Counted from the stretch's first letter, positions 36,396 to 45,319 are shown. The stretch: DNA of 51,985 nucleotides from Geobacteraceae bacterium (GCA_024641085.1 JAHEDT010000020.1:1-51985), one strand, 5' to 3'. A program made the numbers and translations. Notes: a model not told the origin generated them from the sequence alone.

Positions 36396-37298
36396 ATGAG
36401 CTACCTGAAACATTACGGTCTCGACCGGGAACCTTTCTCGAACGCGCCGGACGCGCGTTTTTATTTTAACAGCGACCAGCACAGTCAGGCCCTGCTGCGC
36501 CTGATGTACGCCGTCGATTCCAACAAGGGCCTCGCGGTCCTGGTCGGCGGGGTCGGCACCGGCAAGACCACCCTGGCCCGGCGCATGCTGGACAATCTCC
36601 CGGAGGACCGCTACGAATCGTCCCTGTTGGTGATGGTGCATTCCGGCATCACCCCGGAGTGGATCCTGACGCGCATCGCCTTCCAGCTGGGCGTCAGGGA
36701 ACCGGCCGGCGACCGCCTGAAACTGCTCAAGCAGCTCTACACCCGGCTGCTCGAGATCGAAGACGAAGGGCGCCGGGCGGTGGTGCTGATCGACGAAGCG
36801 CAGATGCTGCAGAGCCGTGAACTGATGGAAGAGTTCCGCGGTCTGCTCAACCTGGAGATCCCCGGCAAGAAACTCCTCAACATCGTGTTCTTCGGACTTC
36901 CGGAGCTGGAAGACTGCCTGGCGCTCGACGAGCCCCTGGCGCAGCGGGTCGCCGTCAAGTACCACCTCAGATCGATGACCGTGGATGCCACCACCTCGTA
37001 TATCAAGTACCGCCTGCAGGTCGCCGGCGCCAGGCACATGCTCTACGACGACCCGGTCATCCCGCTGGTGCATCGCTACGCCGGCGGTGTGCCGCGCCTG
37101 ATCAATACCATCTGCGACAATTGCCTGTTCGAAGCCTACCTGTGCAAGATGGACAAGGTCGACAGCCGCATCGCCCACAGCGTCGCCGGCGACCTCGGCC
37201 TCCTGCAGATGCCGCTCACGGAACTCCCCCGCGACCGGGTCAAGGACGACCTGGATGAAATCGAGGCGATGCTCGAACGCCTCGAGCAACGGCAATAA
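36396..37298 (+). CDS. ExeA/GspA-like AAA ATPase
   Basis: A 300-aa AAA ATPase of the ExeA/MshM group. YLKHYGLDREPFSNAPDARF is the family's N-terminal signature. Walker A is VGGVGTGKTTLAR (near residue 48), Walker B is AVVLIDEAQML (near 128), and arginine-rich sensor motifs include GGVPRLINTICDN. In other bacteria GspA/ExeA helps place the secretin through peptidoglycan. The C-terminal peptidoglycan-binding domain of full ExeA is missing, so this is the short form often seen with pilus or secretion loci. It is co-transcribed with the TPR gene upstream. Confidence 0.85.
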   Translation: MSYLKHYGLDREPFSNAPDARFYFNSDQHSQALLRLMYAVDSNKGLAVLVGGVGTGKTTLARRMLDNLPEDRYESSLLVMVHSGITPEWILTRIAFQLGVREPAGDRLKLLKQLYTRLLEIEDEGRRAVVLIDEAQMLQSRELMEEFRGLLNLEIPGKKLLNIVFFGLPELEDCLALDEPLAQRVAVKYHLRSMTVDATTSYIKYRLQVAGARHMLYDDPVIPLVHRYAGGVPRLINTICDNCLFEAYLCKMDKVDSRIAHSVAGDLGLLQMPLTELPRDRVKDDLDEIEAMLERLEQRQ

Positions 37299-37304
37299 AT
37301 CCTT

Positions 37305-37340
37305 AGGGGTCAGGTCTACACATTTCACAAAAACAGTACC
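37305..37340 (+). repeat. 36-bp GGGGTCAGG element, solo copy 2
   Basis: AGGGGTCAGGTCTACACATT followed by TCACAAAAACAGTACC, 7 bp after the ATPase stop codon; perfect inverse of 28381-28416. Confidence 0.85.
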
Positions 37341-37435
37341 GCGAAGTGTGAGGCGCGAGATGCGAACCAACACAAACAGCGTCTTTTAAGTATTTTCTCA
37401 CTTCTCACCCCTCGCCACGCGCTGCGGATTTTAAC
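37341..37435. repeat. spacer hairpin repeat
   Basis: Left arm GAAGTGTGAGGCGCGAGATG, core GTCTTTTAAGTA, right arm TCTCACTTCTCACCCCTCGC. It fills the gap up to mutL and leaves no ribosome-binding site for it. Confidence 0.55.
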
Positions 37436-39226
37436 ATGAGCCCCAGAATTTACATCCTCCCCGAGAGTCTGGCCAACCAGATCGCCGCCGGCGAAGTCGT
37501 CGAGCGGCCGGCATCGGTGGTCAAGGAACTGATTGAAAACTCCCTCGACGCCTCGGCCAGCGAAATTTTCGTGGAGATCGAAAAGGGTGGCAAAGCCCTG
37601 GTCCGGGTCACCGACAACGGCTGCGGCATGAAGAAGGACGATGCTTTCCTGAGCCTCGAACGCCATGCCACCAGCAAGGTCAAGAGCGCTGCCGACCTGT
37701 TCGCCCTGCACACTATGGGCTTCCGCGGTGAAGCCCTGCCGGCCATCGCCTCGGTCTCCCGGCTGCGCCTGACCACCCGTTCCGTCGAGGATGAGGCCGG
37801 CTGGCAGATCTACGCCGAGGGCGGCACGATCCGCCAGGCCGAGGCGGTCGGTACCGTCCCCGGCACCGTGGTCGAGGTGCGCAACCTGTTTTTCAACACC
37901 CCGGGCCGGCGCAAGTTCCTGCGCAAGGAGGAGACTGAGTTCGGCCACATCGCCGACGTCGTCTCGCGCCTGGCCCTGGCCCGCCCGGACATCCACTTTC
38001 GCCTCTCGCACAACGGCCGCAGCTACCTGGAAGCCTACCGGCACAAGCGCCTCGAGGAACGGGCTGCGGCCCTGCTCGGGCGCGGCATCGCCCGGGATCT
38101 GCTGGCGGTCGAGGCCGATTCGGGTCAGGGCGAGATGCTGGTCGGCCTGCTCGGCGCGCCCGGCATCAGCCGCTCGACCACCGGGCAGATCTACACCTAC
38201 GTCAACGGCCGTTTCGTCCGCGACCGGGTCGTCCAGCACGCGATCCTCGAGGCGTACCGTTCGCTGCTCGAAAAACGCCGCTACCCGGTTGCCGTGCTGT
38301 TTATCGATATGCCGCCGGACACCGTCGACGTCAATGTCCACCCCACCAAGCACGAAGTGCGCTTTCGCAACCAGCAGCAGATCCACGACTTTATCGTCGC
38401 GGCCCTGCGGGAGCGCCTGCAGCACGTCGTGATCGAAACGGCCGGCCTTGGCAGCGTCACGCCGCAGCGCCCCGCGCCGGCAACTGCGCCCTATGCCCCG
38501 GTGGGGCCGGACTACCGTGCCCGCATCCAGGAATCGCTGCTGGCCTTCAACGACAAGGTCGCCGCGACGCCGGCGATTGCCGCCGTTGCGACGGTCAAGG
38601 GCGAGATGACCGGCTGGTCGTCAGGGCCGGGGATGGAGCCGGCTCTGCCCGAGGGCTGGCGCCTGATCGGTCAGCACCTCAACAGCTACCTGCTCTGCCA
38701 GGTGCATGACGAACTGGTGCTGGTCGACCAGCATGCTGCCCACGAGCGCATCGGTTTCGAGCGGCTGCGCCAGCAGTTGTCTGCAGGCGGGATCGAAAGC
38801 CAGAGCCTGCTCTTCCCGGTGGTCCTCGAACTCGAGCACCGCGAAGCGGCAGTGTTCACCGACCACCTCGCGAATTTCGCCCGGTTCGGATTCGAGGTGG
38901 AGGCCTTCGGCGGCCGATCCTTTTCGGTCACCGCCGTGCCGGCCCTGCTCGCCGAAGTCGATGCGGAGCGCCTGGTCCGCGACCTGGCTGCCGAACTCAA
39001 CGAGATCGGCCGGTCCGGCCAGCTCGACGATGAAATCGAGCGCATCCTGGCGGTGCTCGCCTGCCACAGCATGGTGCGCGCCAACCAGGCCCTCTCCCTG
39101 AGCGAGATGCAGCGACTGCTGCAGGACCTCGCCGCGATCGATTTCGGCAGCTGCTGTCCCCATGGCCGGCCGGTCATGCACCGCCTCTCACGGCGCGAAG
39201 TCGAAAAGTTCTTCCATCGAGGTTGA
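37436..39226 (+). CDS. mutL: DNA mismatch repair protein MutL (endonuclease type)
   Basis: A 596-aa GHKL ATPase that couples mismatch recognition to strand incision. N-terminal motifs are ENSLDASASEI, RVTDNGCGM and TMGFRGEALPAI, with the TGQIYTYVNGRFVRD transducer region. After a Pro/Ala-rich linker (about residues 340-400), the C-terminal domain has DQHAAHERIGFE, the DQHAx2Ex4E nickase motif, plus ACHSMVRA and CPHGRP metal-site motifs. It is therefore the self-nicking type found in organisms without MutH. miaA begins 2 nt after the stop, and hfq follows. Confidence 0.97.
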   Translation: MSPRIYILPESLANQIAAGEVVERPASVVKELIENSLDASASEIFVEIEKGGKALVRVTDNGCGMKKDDAFLSLERHATSKVKSAADLFALHTMGFRGEALPAIASVSRLRLTTRSVEDEAGWQIYAEGGTIRQAEAVGTVPGTVVEVRNLFFNTPGRRKFLRKEETEFGHIADVVSRLALARPDIHFRLSHNGRSYLEAYRHKRLEERAAALLGRGIARDLLAVEADSGQGEMLVGLLGAPGISRSTTGQIYTYVNGRFVRDRVVQHAILEAYRSLLEKRRYPVAVLFIDMPPDTVDVNVHPTKHEVRFRNQQQIHDFIVAALRERLQHVVIETAGLGSVTPQRPAPATAPYAPVGPDYRARIQESLLAFNDKVAATPAIAAVATVKGEMTGWSSGPGMEPALPEGWRLIGQHLNSYLLCQVHDELVLVDQHAAHERIGFERLRQQLSAGGIESQSLLFPVVLELEHREAAVFTDHLANFARFGFEVEAFGGRSFSVTAVPALLAEVDAERLVRDLAAELNEIGRSGQLDDEIERILAVLACHSMVRANQALSLSEMQRLLQDLAAIDFGSCCPHGRPVMHRLSRREVEKFFHRG

Positions 39227-39227
39227 T

Positions 39228-40166
39228 GTGCCGGATACAGCAGACAAACGTCCCGCCCTGGTGGTCATCTGCGGACCGACCGCCGTCGGCAAGACGAACC
39301 TGGCCCTGGACCTGGCGGAGGCCTATGCCGGCCAGATTATCTCGGCCGATTCACGCCAGGTTTATCGCCTGATGGATATCGGCACCGCCAAGCCGACCGC
39401 CGCCGAACAGCAGCGGATCAAACACCACCTGATCGACGTCGCCTGGCCGGACGAGGAGTTCCACGCCGCCCGCTTCGCAGCCCTGGCCTGCCAAGCGGTC
39501 AACGCGATCTGCCGGGATGGCCAGCGGCCCTTCCTGGTCGGCGGCACCGGTCTCTACATCCGCGCCCTGACCGAGGGGCTCCTCAAGGCCCCCGGTGCCG
39601 ACCCGGAGCTGCGCCGGCAGCTGCACGCCAGGGCGCAAAGCCAGGGCAGTGCGGCCCTGCACGACGAACTCGCCAGCGTCGACCCGGAATCGGCGGCCCG
39701 CCTGCACCCAAACGACCTGGTCAGGATTGTGCGGGCCCTGGAAGTCTACCGGCAGTCCGGGCGTCCCATGTCCGCCCTGCAGGACGAACATGCCTTTGGC
39801 AGCCAACCGTATCGGACCCTGAAGATCGGTCTCGACCTCGAGCGCGACGAGCTCTACCGGCGCATCGACCAGCGCGCCGAGGCGATGTTCGCGCAAGGCC
39901 TGCTGCAGGAGGCTCAAGGCCTGCTGCAGGCCGGTTACGATCCGACGCTCAAGTCCCTGCAGACAATCGGCTACCGCCAGGCGTTCGCCCTGCTGCGCGG
40001 CGAGTTGAGCCGCGAGGCGGCGCTGGAAGACCTCAAGCGCTCGACCAGACGATATGCCAAACAGCAGCTGACCTGGTTTCGTAAAGACAAATCAATAATT
40101 TGGCTTGAATCCTGTGTCGACTTTGTTACAATTCGAGCGTTGATTGATGAATTCCATTGCATTTAA
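39228..40166 (+). CDS. miaA: tRNA dimethylallyltransferase
   Basis: Prenylates A37 of tRNAs reading UNN codons. The 312-aa protein has Walker A GPTAVGKTNLALDLA, the SADSRQVYRLMDIGTAKP motif, GGTGLYIRALTEGL and QTIGYRQAF. GTG 39228 is the start: GAGG lies 5 nt upstream and the resulting N-terminus is of normal length; an ATG 66 nt earlier would overlap mutL widely. The mutL-miaA-hfq order is the same as in enterobacteria. Confidence 0.96.
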   Translation: MPDTADKRPALVVICGPTAVGKTNLALDLAEAYAGQIISADSRQVYRLMDIGTAKPTAAEQQRIKHHLIDVAWPDEEFHAARFAALACQAVNAICRDGQRPFLVGGTGLYIRALTEGLLKAPGADPELRRQLHARAQSQGSAALHDELASVDPESAARLHPNDLVRIVRALEVYRQSGRPMSALQDEHAFGSQPYRTLKIGLDLERDELYRRIDQRAEAMFAQGLLQEAQGLLQAGYDPTLKSLQTIGYRQAFALLRGELSREAALEDLKRSTRRYAKQQLTWFRKDKSIIWLESCVDFVTIRALIDEFHCI

Positions 40167-40183
40167 AAAAAGGAGCGGTTGTT

Positions 40184-40417
40184 ATGGCAAAGTCACCCTT
40201 CAATATTCAGGACCAATATCTCAACCAGGCCCGCAAGGAGAGAGTTCTCGTCGAAATCGCCATGATGTCAGGGGAAAAACTGCAAGGACACATCAAATCT
40301 TTTGACAGTTTCTGCGTCCTGGTCGACAGCAACGGCGACCTGTTGCTCTACAAGCATGCCATTTCGTCGATCACCTCGACAGACGGCACCTTCCGCCTGC
40401 ATGGTGGCCGGGACTAA
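40184..40417 (+). CDS. hfq: RNA chaperone Hfq
   Basis: A 77-aa Sm-like protein that pairs small RNAs with mRNAs. It has the Sm1 motif (QDQYLNQARKERVLVEIAMM), KLQGHIKSFDSF and the Sm2 motif YKHAISSI. The C-terminal tail is very short, as in many non-enterobacterial Hfqs. The ATG at 40184 follows AGGAGCGG; an upstream TTG would add nine unconserved residues. A hairpin terminator follows. Confidence 0.97.
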   Translation: MAKSPFNIQDQYLNQARKERVLVEIAMMSGEKLQGHIKSFDSFCVLVDSNGDLLLYKHAISSITSTDGTFRLHGGRD

Positions 40418-40443
40418 GACCCCGCCGGATATTAAGACGCCAC

Positions 40444-40484
40444 AAGGTCCCTTGCCGGTACTGCTCCGGCCGGGGACCTTTGTA
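40444..40484 (+). terminator. terminator after hfq
   Basis: AAGGTCCC (40444-40451) pairs with GGGGACCTT (40472-40480), with an inner GCCGG/CCGGC stem. The T-run is interrupted (TTTGTATTT). The remaining spacer to 40711 shows no gene. Confidence 0.55.
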
Positions 40485-40711
40485 TTTCTGACGTATAACC
40501 GAAACCAAGGTGAGCCACTAAGCCACCAGGACACCAAGCGGTCACTGGTATTGCTTAACCAGCGACACCCTTACTTGGCCTGATCAATCGATCTTAAACT
40601 GGATAAGATTTTTTTTGGTGACGTCGGGTCTTCGTGGCATGCCTCACCGTTTTTGGGTTATAGAGCCGTTGTTTGTGCCGGTCCTGGAAAGTGCGCAGAG
40701 CAGGTTGCCAT

Positions 40712-42016
40712 ATGCTTGAAATTCTAACCGTCGAGACCGACAGCATCGCCGCCGAACTGGGGGTGCAGCCAGGGGACCGGCTGCTCTCGGTCAACGGCGA
40801 GCCGGTCAACGATCTGCTCGATTTTTTGCTCGAGGAGCCCACCGAAGCGCTGCACCTTGCTATCGAGCGTGCCGACGGCGAACTCTGGGACCTGGACATC
40901 GAACACGACAGCGATGAGCCGCTCGGTCTCGGACTGCCCCATCCGGAACCGCGCCAGTGCGGCAACAACTGTATCTTCTGCTTTGTCCACCAGCTGCCGC
41001 GCGGCATGCGCCGGACGCTCTACGTCAAGGATGAAGATTACCGCTTCTCCTATCTATACGGCGCCTATGTGACCCTGACCAATCTCACCGCAGCCGACCT
41101 GCGGCGGATTCTCGAGAAGCGCCTGTCGCCGCTCTACGTCTCGGTGCACGCCGCCGATCCCGTGCTGCGCCAGAGGCTGCTCGGTCAAAAAGCCCCGGAT
41201 GTCATGCCGCTGCTGCGCCAGCTGGTGGAGGGCGGCATCGAGCTGCACACCCAGGTGGTGGTCTGCCCGGGGATCAACGACGGCGCACAGCTGGAGCGCA
41301 CCTGCCGTGAACTGGCGGCGCTGGCCCCCGGGGTGAAATCGTTGGCCATCGTGCCGGTCGGTCTGACCGGGCATCGCCAGCGGCTGCCGGAGCTGCGGCC
41401 CCAGACCTGCCGGGAGGCCGGCGAACTGGTCGAGTGGGTTGGGGCCCGCCAGGCCGAACTGCTCGGCCAACTCGGCACGCGCTTCGTCTTTGCGGCGGAC
41501 GAACTCTACCTCAAGGCCGGCACACCGTTCCCGGAGCTGGCTGCCTACGAAGAGCTGGCGCAGATTGGAAACGGCATCGGCCTGATCCCGCAGTTCCGTG
41601 CCCAGGCCGAGGAGGTCCTCGCTGCGGCGGTGCCCCTTGCGCTGCCCCCCGTCAGCCTGGTCACCGGGGTCTCGGCGGCCGCCGACCTCCGGGCGTTTGC
41701 CGATCGGCTGGCCCAAAAATGCCGACTGGATCTGCGGGTGCATGTGGTGGAGAACCGCTTTTTCAACGGCCACGTCACGGTGGCCGGTCTGCTGACCGGG
41801 CGTGACCTGCTCGAACAGCTGGCCGGGGAATCCCTCGGCGAGGTCCTGCTGATCCCCGATGTCATGCTGCGTGAAGGGGCGGAGCTGTTTCTCGACGACG
41901 TCTCCCTCGCCGAACTGGCTGAACGCCTCGCTGTCGAGGTCGAAGTGGTCGCGGCCGATCCCTGGGGATTGTGGGACATGCTCGACACCCTGGCGCTGGA
42001 AAGGGCCATGGTTTAG
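40712..42016 (+). CDS. DUF512 radical-SAM-like protein
   Basis: A 434-aa protein of the DUF512 family. A PDZ-like N-terminus (ELGVQPGDRLLSVNGEPVND) is followed by a Cys motif CGNNCIFCFVHQLP (C-x3-C-x2-C, about residues 87-94) that would hold a 4Fe-4S cluster for SAM chemistry. The family's C-terminal domain follows (VTGVSAAADLRAF, VENRFFNGHVTVAGLLTG, LIPDVMLREG). The function is not established. The ATG at 40712 is chosen because it starts the PDZ-like segment. The stop codon TAG overlaps the first base pairs of a 36-bp repeat element. Confidence 0.88.
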   Translation: MLEILTVETDSIAAELGVQPGDRLLSVNGEPVNDLLDFLLEEPTEALHLAIERADGELWDLDIEHDSDEPLGLGLPHPEPRQCGNNCIFCFVHQLPRGMRRTLYVKDEDYRFSYLYGAYVTLTNLTAADLRRILEKRLSPLYVSVHAADPVLRQRLLGQKAPDVMPLLRQLVEGGIELHTQVVVCPGINDGAQLERTCRELAALAPGVKSLAIVPVGLTGHRQRLPELRPQTCREAGELVEWVGARQAELLGQLGTRFVFAADELYLKAGTPFPELAAYEELAQIGNGIGLIPQFRAQAEEVLAAAVPLALPPVSLVTGVSAAADLRAFADRLAQKCRLDLRVHVVENRFFNGHVTVAGLLTGRDLLEQLAGESLGEVLLIPDVMLREGAELFLDDVSLAELAERLAVEVEVVAADPWGLWDMLDTLALERAMV

Positions 42017-42050
42017 GGGTCAGGTCTACACATTTCACAAAAATAGTACC
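42015..42050 (+). repeat. 36-bp GGGGTCAGG element, solo copy 3
   Basis: AGGGGTCAGGTCTACACATT followed by TCACAAAAATAGTACC, one base different from copies 1 and 2. Its first bases form part of the upstream stop codon. Confidence 0.85.
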
Positions 42051-42152
42051 CGAAGCGTGTCGTGAGCAGCGAGACCTGGCAGAATCTAGAAGATAAAGCT
42101 GTTACGCGCTGCTTTGGTGCACTTTACCCATCACGATGTTAAGGAGCTTACG

Positions 42153-42938
42153 ATGAACGATAGTCAGATATCCCTGAACCGCGCCGAGCAGGCCCTTGAA
42201 AACGGCGCGCCGGATGAAGCCGTGCGCATTCTAAAGCGTCTGTTGCAGGAGCAGGCCGACAACACCGACGCCCTGGCCCTGCTCGGTGAGGCCCTGATCG
42301 AAGCCGGGCACCTCAAGGAGGCCGTCATGGTCCTCGAAGACGTGGTTGGCCGGCTGCCAGATGATCTCGACCTGCAATTCGACCTCGGCGACACCTACTT
42401 CGAACTCGGCCGTCCCGCCGATGCCTGTCGGGTTTACGAGGCGGTCCTGGCCCGTGACCCGGCCCAGACCGACGCCCGGGTCAGCCTCGGCCTGATTCAT
42501 TTCCACCAGGACCAGATGGACGCCGCCGAGGCCTGCTATCGCCAGGCCCTGCAGCATGACCCCGCGTCCGCCTTTGCCTGGCACTCCCTTGGCGACGTCT
42601 GCTTCGCGACCGGGCGCAGCGACGAGGCGCGCGACTGCTTCGCCAGGGCTCTGGAACTCGACCCGGACGATCCCCAGGGGCATTTCAACCTGGCCGAGTA
42701 TCACTACGACAACGGCGACCTCAAAGAGGCTGAGAAGTACTGCCGGCGCGCCATCACCCTCGACCCGGAATTCTCCTTCGCCTACCTGACCCTGGGCAAC
42801 ATCTGCCTCGACCAGGAGCAGGTCCAGGAATCGATCCACTGCTTCAAGAAGTTCCTCCAGTTCGAGAAGAGCCCGGCATCGAAGGAGATCTGCGACGAAG
42901 TGGCCGCGCTGATCGACGGGTTGAAGGATGAGGCGTGA
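42153..42938 (+). CDS. TPR protein
   Basis: A 261-aa protein made almost entirely of about six TPR units (RAEQALENGAPDEAVRILKR, DLQFDLGDTYFELGRPADAC, HSLGDVCFATGRSDEARDCF, GHFNLAEYHYDNGDLKEAEK). No signal peptide or enzymatic domain is visible. It is a probable protein-interaction scaffold. The ATG at 42153 follows AAGGAG. A repeat-filled gap separates it from lrgA. Confidence 0.85.
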   Translation: MNDSQISLNRAEQALENGAPDEAVRILKRLLQEQADNTDALALLGEALIEAGHLKEAVMVLEDVVGRLPDDLDLQFDLGDTYFELGRPADACRVYEAVLARDPAQTDARVSLGLIHFHQDQMDAAEACYRQALQHDPASAFAWHSLGDVCFATGRSDEARDCFARALELDPDDPQGHFNLAEYHYDNGDLKEAEKYCRRAITLDPEFSFAYLTLGNICLDQEQVQESIHCFKKFLQFEKSPASKEICDEVAALIDGLKDEA

Positions 42939-42940
42939 AG

Positions 42941-43002
42941 GAAAGCTGTCAGCTGTAAGCTGTAAGCTGCTTGATAGCCTGTAAGTTTCCAGCTTGTTAT
43001 AA
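42941..43002. repeat. AGCTGTAAG spacer repeat
   Basis: AGCTGTCAGCTGTAAGCTGT iterations on the left; CTGTAAGTTTCCAGCTTG on the right. It resembles 6321-6368. Confidence 0.45.
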
Positions 43003-43011
43003 AGGAAGCCC

Positions 43012-43365
43012 ATGGTTCGCGGTTTGACATTACTGCTGTCTTTCCAGCTCTGCGGGGAAATCCTCAGCCGCCTGATCGGTCTGCCGGTTCCCGGCAACGT
43101 CCTCGGTATGGGCTTGCTCCTGATCGCCCTCATGGTCGGCTGGGTCCAGATCAAGTGGTTTGAAGAGGCTGCGGAGATGCTGCTGTCGAACATGACACTG
43201 TTCTTCGTGCCGGCCGGCGTCGGCGTCATGGTTTACGGCGACCTGATCGCCGCCGAGTGGCTGCCGATCACCGTGGCTACGGTCGTCAGCACCTTCGTCG
43301 TCATGGCGGTGACTGGCAAACTCGCCCAGAAGCTGGAAGCCGAGGAGTCGAACGATGTGGCCTGA
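43012..43365 (+). CDS. lrgA: LrgA/CidA-family holin-like protein
   Basis: A 117-aa membrane protein with four hydrophobic segments and the CidA/LrgA signature LPVPGNVLGMGLLLIAL (near residue 24), then MTLFFVPAGVGVMVYGDLI. LrgA/CidA proteins act with LrgB in controlling autolysis and possibly small-molecule (pyruvate-like) transport. It overlaps lrgB by 11 nt, an evident operon. Confidence 0.92.
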   Translation: MVRGLTLLLSFQLCGEILSRLIGLPVPGNVLGMGLLLIALMVGWVQIKWFEEAAEMLLSNMTLFFVPAGVGVMVYGDLIAAEWLPITVATVVSTFVVMAVTGKLAQKLEAEESNDVA

Positions 43366-44053
43366 GCTGGTTGCCTCACCGCTGTTCGGCATCGCGCTGA
43401 CCATGGCGGTCTACCTGCTGGCGCAGATCCTCTACCAGCGGATCGGCAGCGCCTGGGCCAACCCGGCGCTGGTGGCGATCGTGACCATCATTCTGCTGCT
43501 CAAGGGCGGCGGCATCGCGTACCGCGACTATGCCCGCGGCGGCGACCTGCTGCTCTTCCTGCTCGGTCCTTCGGTGGTTGCCCTGGCCGTCCCCCTCTAC
43601 CAGCGCCGCGCCGATCTCTGGCTGCATAAAAGGCCGATCCTGATCGGCATTTTCGCCGGCTCGCTGGTCTCGATCCTCTCCGCCAGCGGGTTGGCCTGGC
43701 TGCTCGACGGCAGTCGCGCAGTGATCCTCTCGCTGGCGCCGAAGTCGGTCACTACGCCGATCGCCATCAGCATCTCCGCCAAGATCGGCGGGGTCGCGCC
43801 GCTGACCGCCGCTCTGGTCGTGCTGACCGGCTGCCTGGGCGCGGTCTGCGGCCCGCAATTCTGCCGGCGCATCGGCATCCGCTCTGCAGCCGCTACCGGT
43901 CTCGCCATGGGCACCGCCGCCCACGGCATCGGCACGGCGCGGATGTTCGAGATCAACCGGCTGGCCGGCGCCGTGGCCGGCCTGGCGATCGGCCTGAACG
44001 GTTTGATGACCACCTTCCTGCTGCCGCTGCTGATCTATTTAACCGGGCTTTGA
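43355..44053 (+). CDS. lrgB: LrgB/CidB-family membrane protein
   Basis: A 232-aa protein with six or seven transmembrane helices. It has the conserved LAPKSVTTPIAISISAKIGG motif (near residue 127) and GMGTAAHGIGTARMFEI-type text (AMGTAAHGIGTARMFE near 190). It is the partner of LrgA. The end of the gene overlaps a GC hairpin that can act as terminator. Confidence 0.93.
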   Translation: MWPELVASPLFGIALTMAVYLLAQILYQRIGSAWANPALVAIVTIILLLKGGGIAYRDYARGGDLLLFLLGPSVVALAVPLYQRRADLWLHKRPILIGIFAGSLVSILSASGLAWLLDGSRAVILSLAPKSVTTPIAISISAKIGGVAPLTAALVVLTGCLGAVCGPQFCRRIGIRSAAATGLAMGTAAHGIGTARMFEINRLAGAVAGLAIGLNGLMTTFLLPLLIYLTGL

Positions 44054-44076
44054 AGCCCAGGGCACTCCCGGTTTTC
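44041..44076 (+). terminator. terminator at the end of lrgB
   Basis: AACCGGG (44041-44047) pairs with CCCGGTT (44067-44073), running into TTTT. A competing hairpin GGGCTT/AAGCCC lies inside. The remaining spacer to 44304 has no gene. Confidence 0.5.
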
Positions 44077-44304
44077 CCTTGACAAAGCGCGTCTGCGCCA
44101 TTTAGTTTTTGAGTATACTTCTGGTGACGCGGGTCACACTGAACTGAAATGTTATTGCTGCAGGAGGGGGTCTTGCCACAATTCCCCTGTTTCATCATCA
44201 CCACAGCGGCCTTTGCCTGCTGACATCCCTGCATGACGGATACCGGACAGGAGAGTTGCACACCCGTACGCCCTGCAGCCCAAACATCCGCGGAAAGGAG
44301 GACG

Positions 44305-44332
44305 TTGGGGTCAGGTCTACACATTTCACAAA
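44305..44332 (+). repeat. GGGGTCAGG element, left end of the RAYT-2 unit
   Basis: TGGGGTCAGGTCTACACATT then TCACAAAA. The copy diverges after the A-run (ATGCAC instead of CAGTACC). It faces the inverted copy at 45315-45341. Confidence 0.85.
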
Positions 44333-44383
44333 AAATGCACAATGTCTGCAATGTCATGAAACTATTTTTATGAGGAGGGAAAA

Positions 44384-45319
44384 ATGGCACGACCACTGCG
44401 CATTGAGTTTCCCGGTGCATTTCATCATGTCATGTCGCGGGGCAACGAGAAACAGGATATCTATCGCACCCGTCAAGATCGCGTAAAATTTCTCGACTAC
44501 CTCGAATCGGCAACGGTCCGGTACGCTGCGGTCATCCACTGTTACTGCCTGATGGACAATCACTACCATTTGCTGATCGAAACTCCGTCCGGAAATCTCG
44601 CCCAGATCATGCGGCACATCAACGGTGCCTATACGAGCTATTTTAACACGCGACACTGTCGGGCCGGACACTTGTTCCAGGGACGATACCGGTCTGTTCT
44701 CGTCGATGTCGACGCCTATTGCCTGGCCTTGTCACGCTATATACACCGCAACCCGGTGAGGGCGGAGTTCTCAGGAAGCCCGGCTGACTATGAGTGGAGC
44801 AGTTACCAAGCTTATCTGGGCGGGAAAGTCGCTCCGCAATGGCTGCAGACCGGCTTTTTACTCGCCCTGATTGGTGATGGCCACGGTGACCGCAAGAGCT
44901 ACCGGGAGTATGTCGAGAGTGATGATGTAATTTCTGATGAACAATATGACAATATACTGAATTCAAGGGCAATTATAGGTCGAAAAACATTCATTGAAGA
45001 GGTCAGGAGGGACTGTCTGGCGACGCGTACAAACAGTCGCGATCTGCCGGCCGCCAGGGAGTTGATGCGGCGTCCGAAAATCCAGCAGATCTTTGAGGCC
45101 GTGGCCTGCGAGATCAGTGTGGATCATCGTCTGGCGAAGAAGATGACCATATATCTTTGTCACCATTTCAGTGGTTGCACTTTAAAGGAGATCGGCACCT
45201 ATTTCGGGGTCGGCGAGTCTGCCGTCTCTGAGAACAGCAACCGGTTCGCAATGATCCTCTACCAGGACCAGCGCCTTGCGGAAACGGTCGCCGGGCTGCT
45301 TGCGGAACTAAAAATGTGA
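44384..45319 (+). CDS. REP-associated tyrosine transposase (RAYT), copy 2, with DnaA-like C-terminus
   Basis: A 311-aa HUH transposase. Motifs: MARPLRIEFPGAFHHVMSRG, the metal-binding H-x-H in CLMDNHYHLLIETP (near residue 53), and LSRYIHRNPVRAEF with the catalytic Tyr near 122. A long C-terminal extension ends in a helix-turn-helix resembling DnaA domain IV (KKMTIYLCHHFSGCTLKEIG then YFGVGESAVS). Its termini are inverted GGGGTCAGG elements, and its TGA stop lies inside the right one. It represents a different subfamily from the RAYT at 12422. The ATG follows GAGGAGGG. Confidence 0.92.
   Translation: MARPLRIEFPGAFHHVMSRGNEKQDIYRTRQDRVKFLDYLESATVRYAAVIHCYCLMDNHYHLLIETPSGNLAQIMRHINGAYTSYFNTRHCRAGHLFQGRYRSVLVDVDAYCLALSRYIHRNPVRAEFSGSPADYEWSSYQAYLGGKVAPQWLQTGFLLALIGDGHGDRKSYREYVESDDVISDEQYDNILNSRAIIGRKTFIEEVRRDCLATRTNSRDLPAARELMRRPKIQQIFEAVACEISVDHRLAKKMTIYLCHHFSGCTLKEIGTYFGVGESAVSENSNRFAMILYQDQRLAETVAGLLAELKM

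Noticed and set aside
42153-42938. Frameshifted continuation of the large TPR protein at 33546
   Set aside because: It has its own start with a good ribosome-binding site, lies 6 kb away, and its repeats are complete; similarity is only at the general TPR level.
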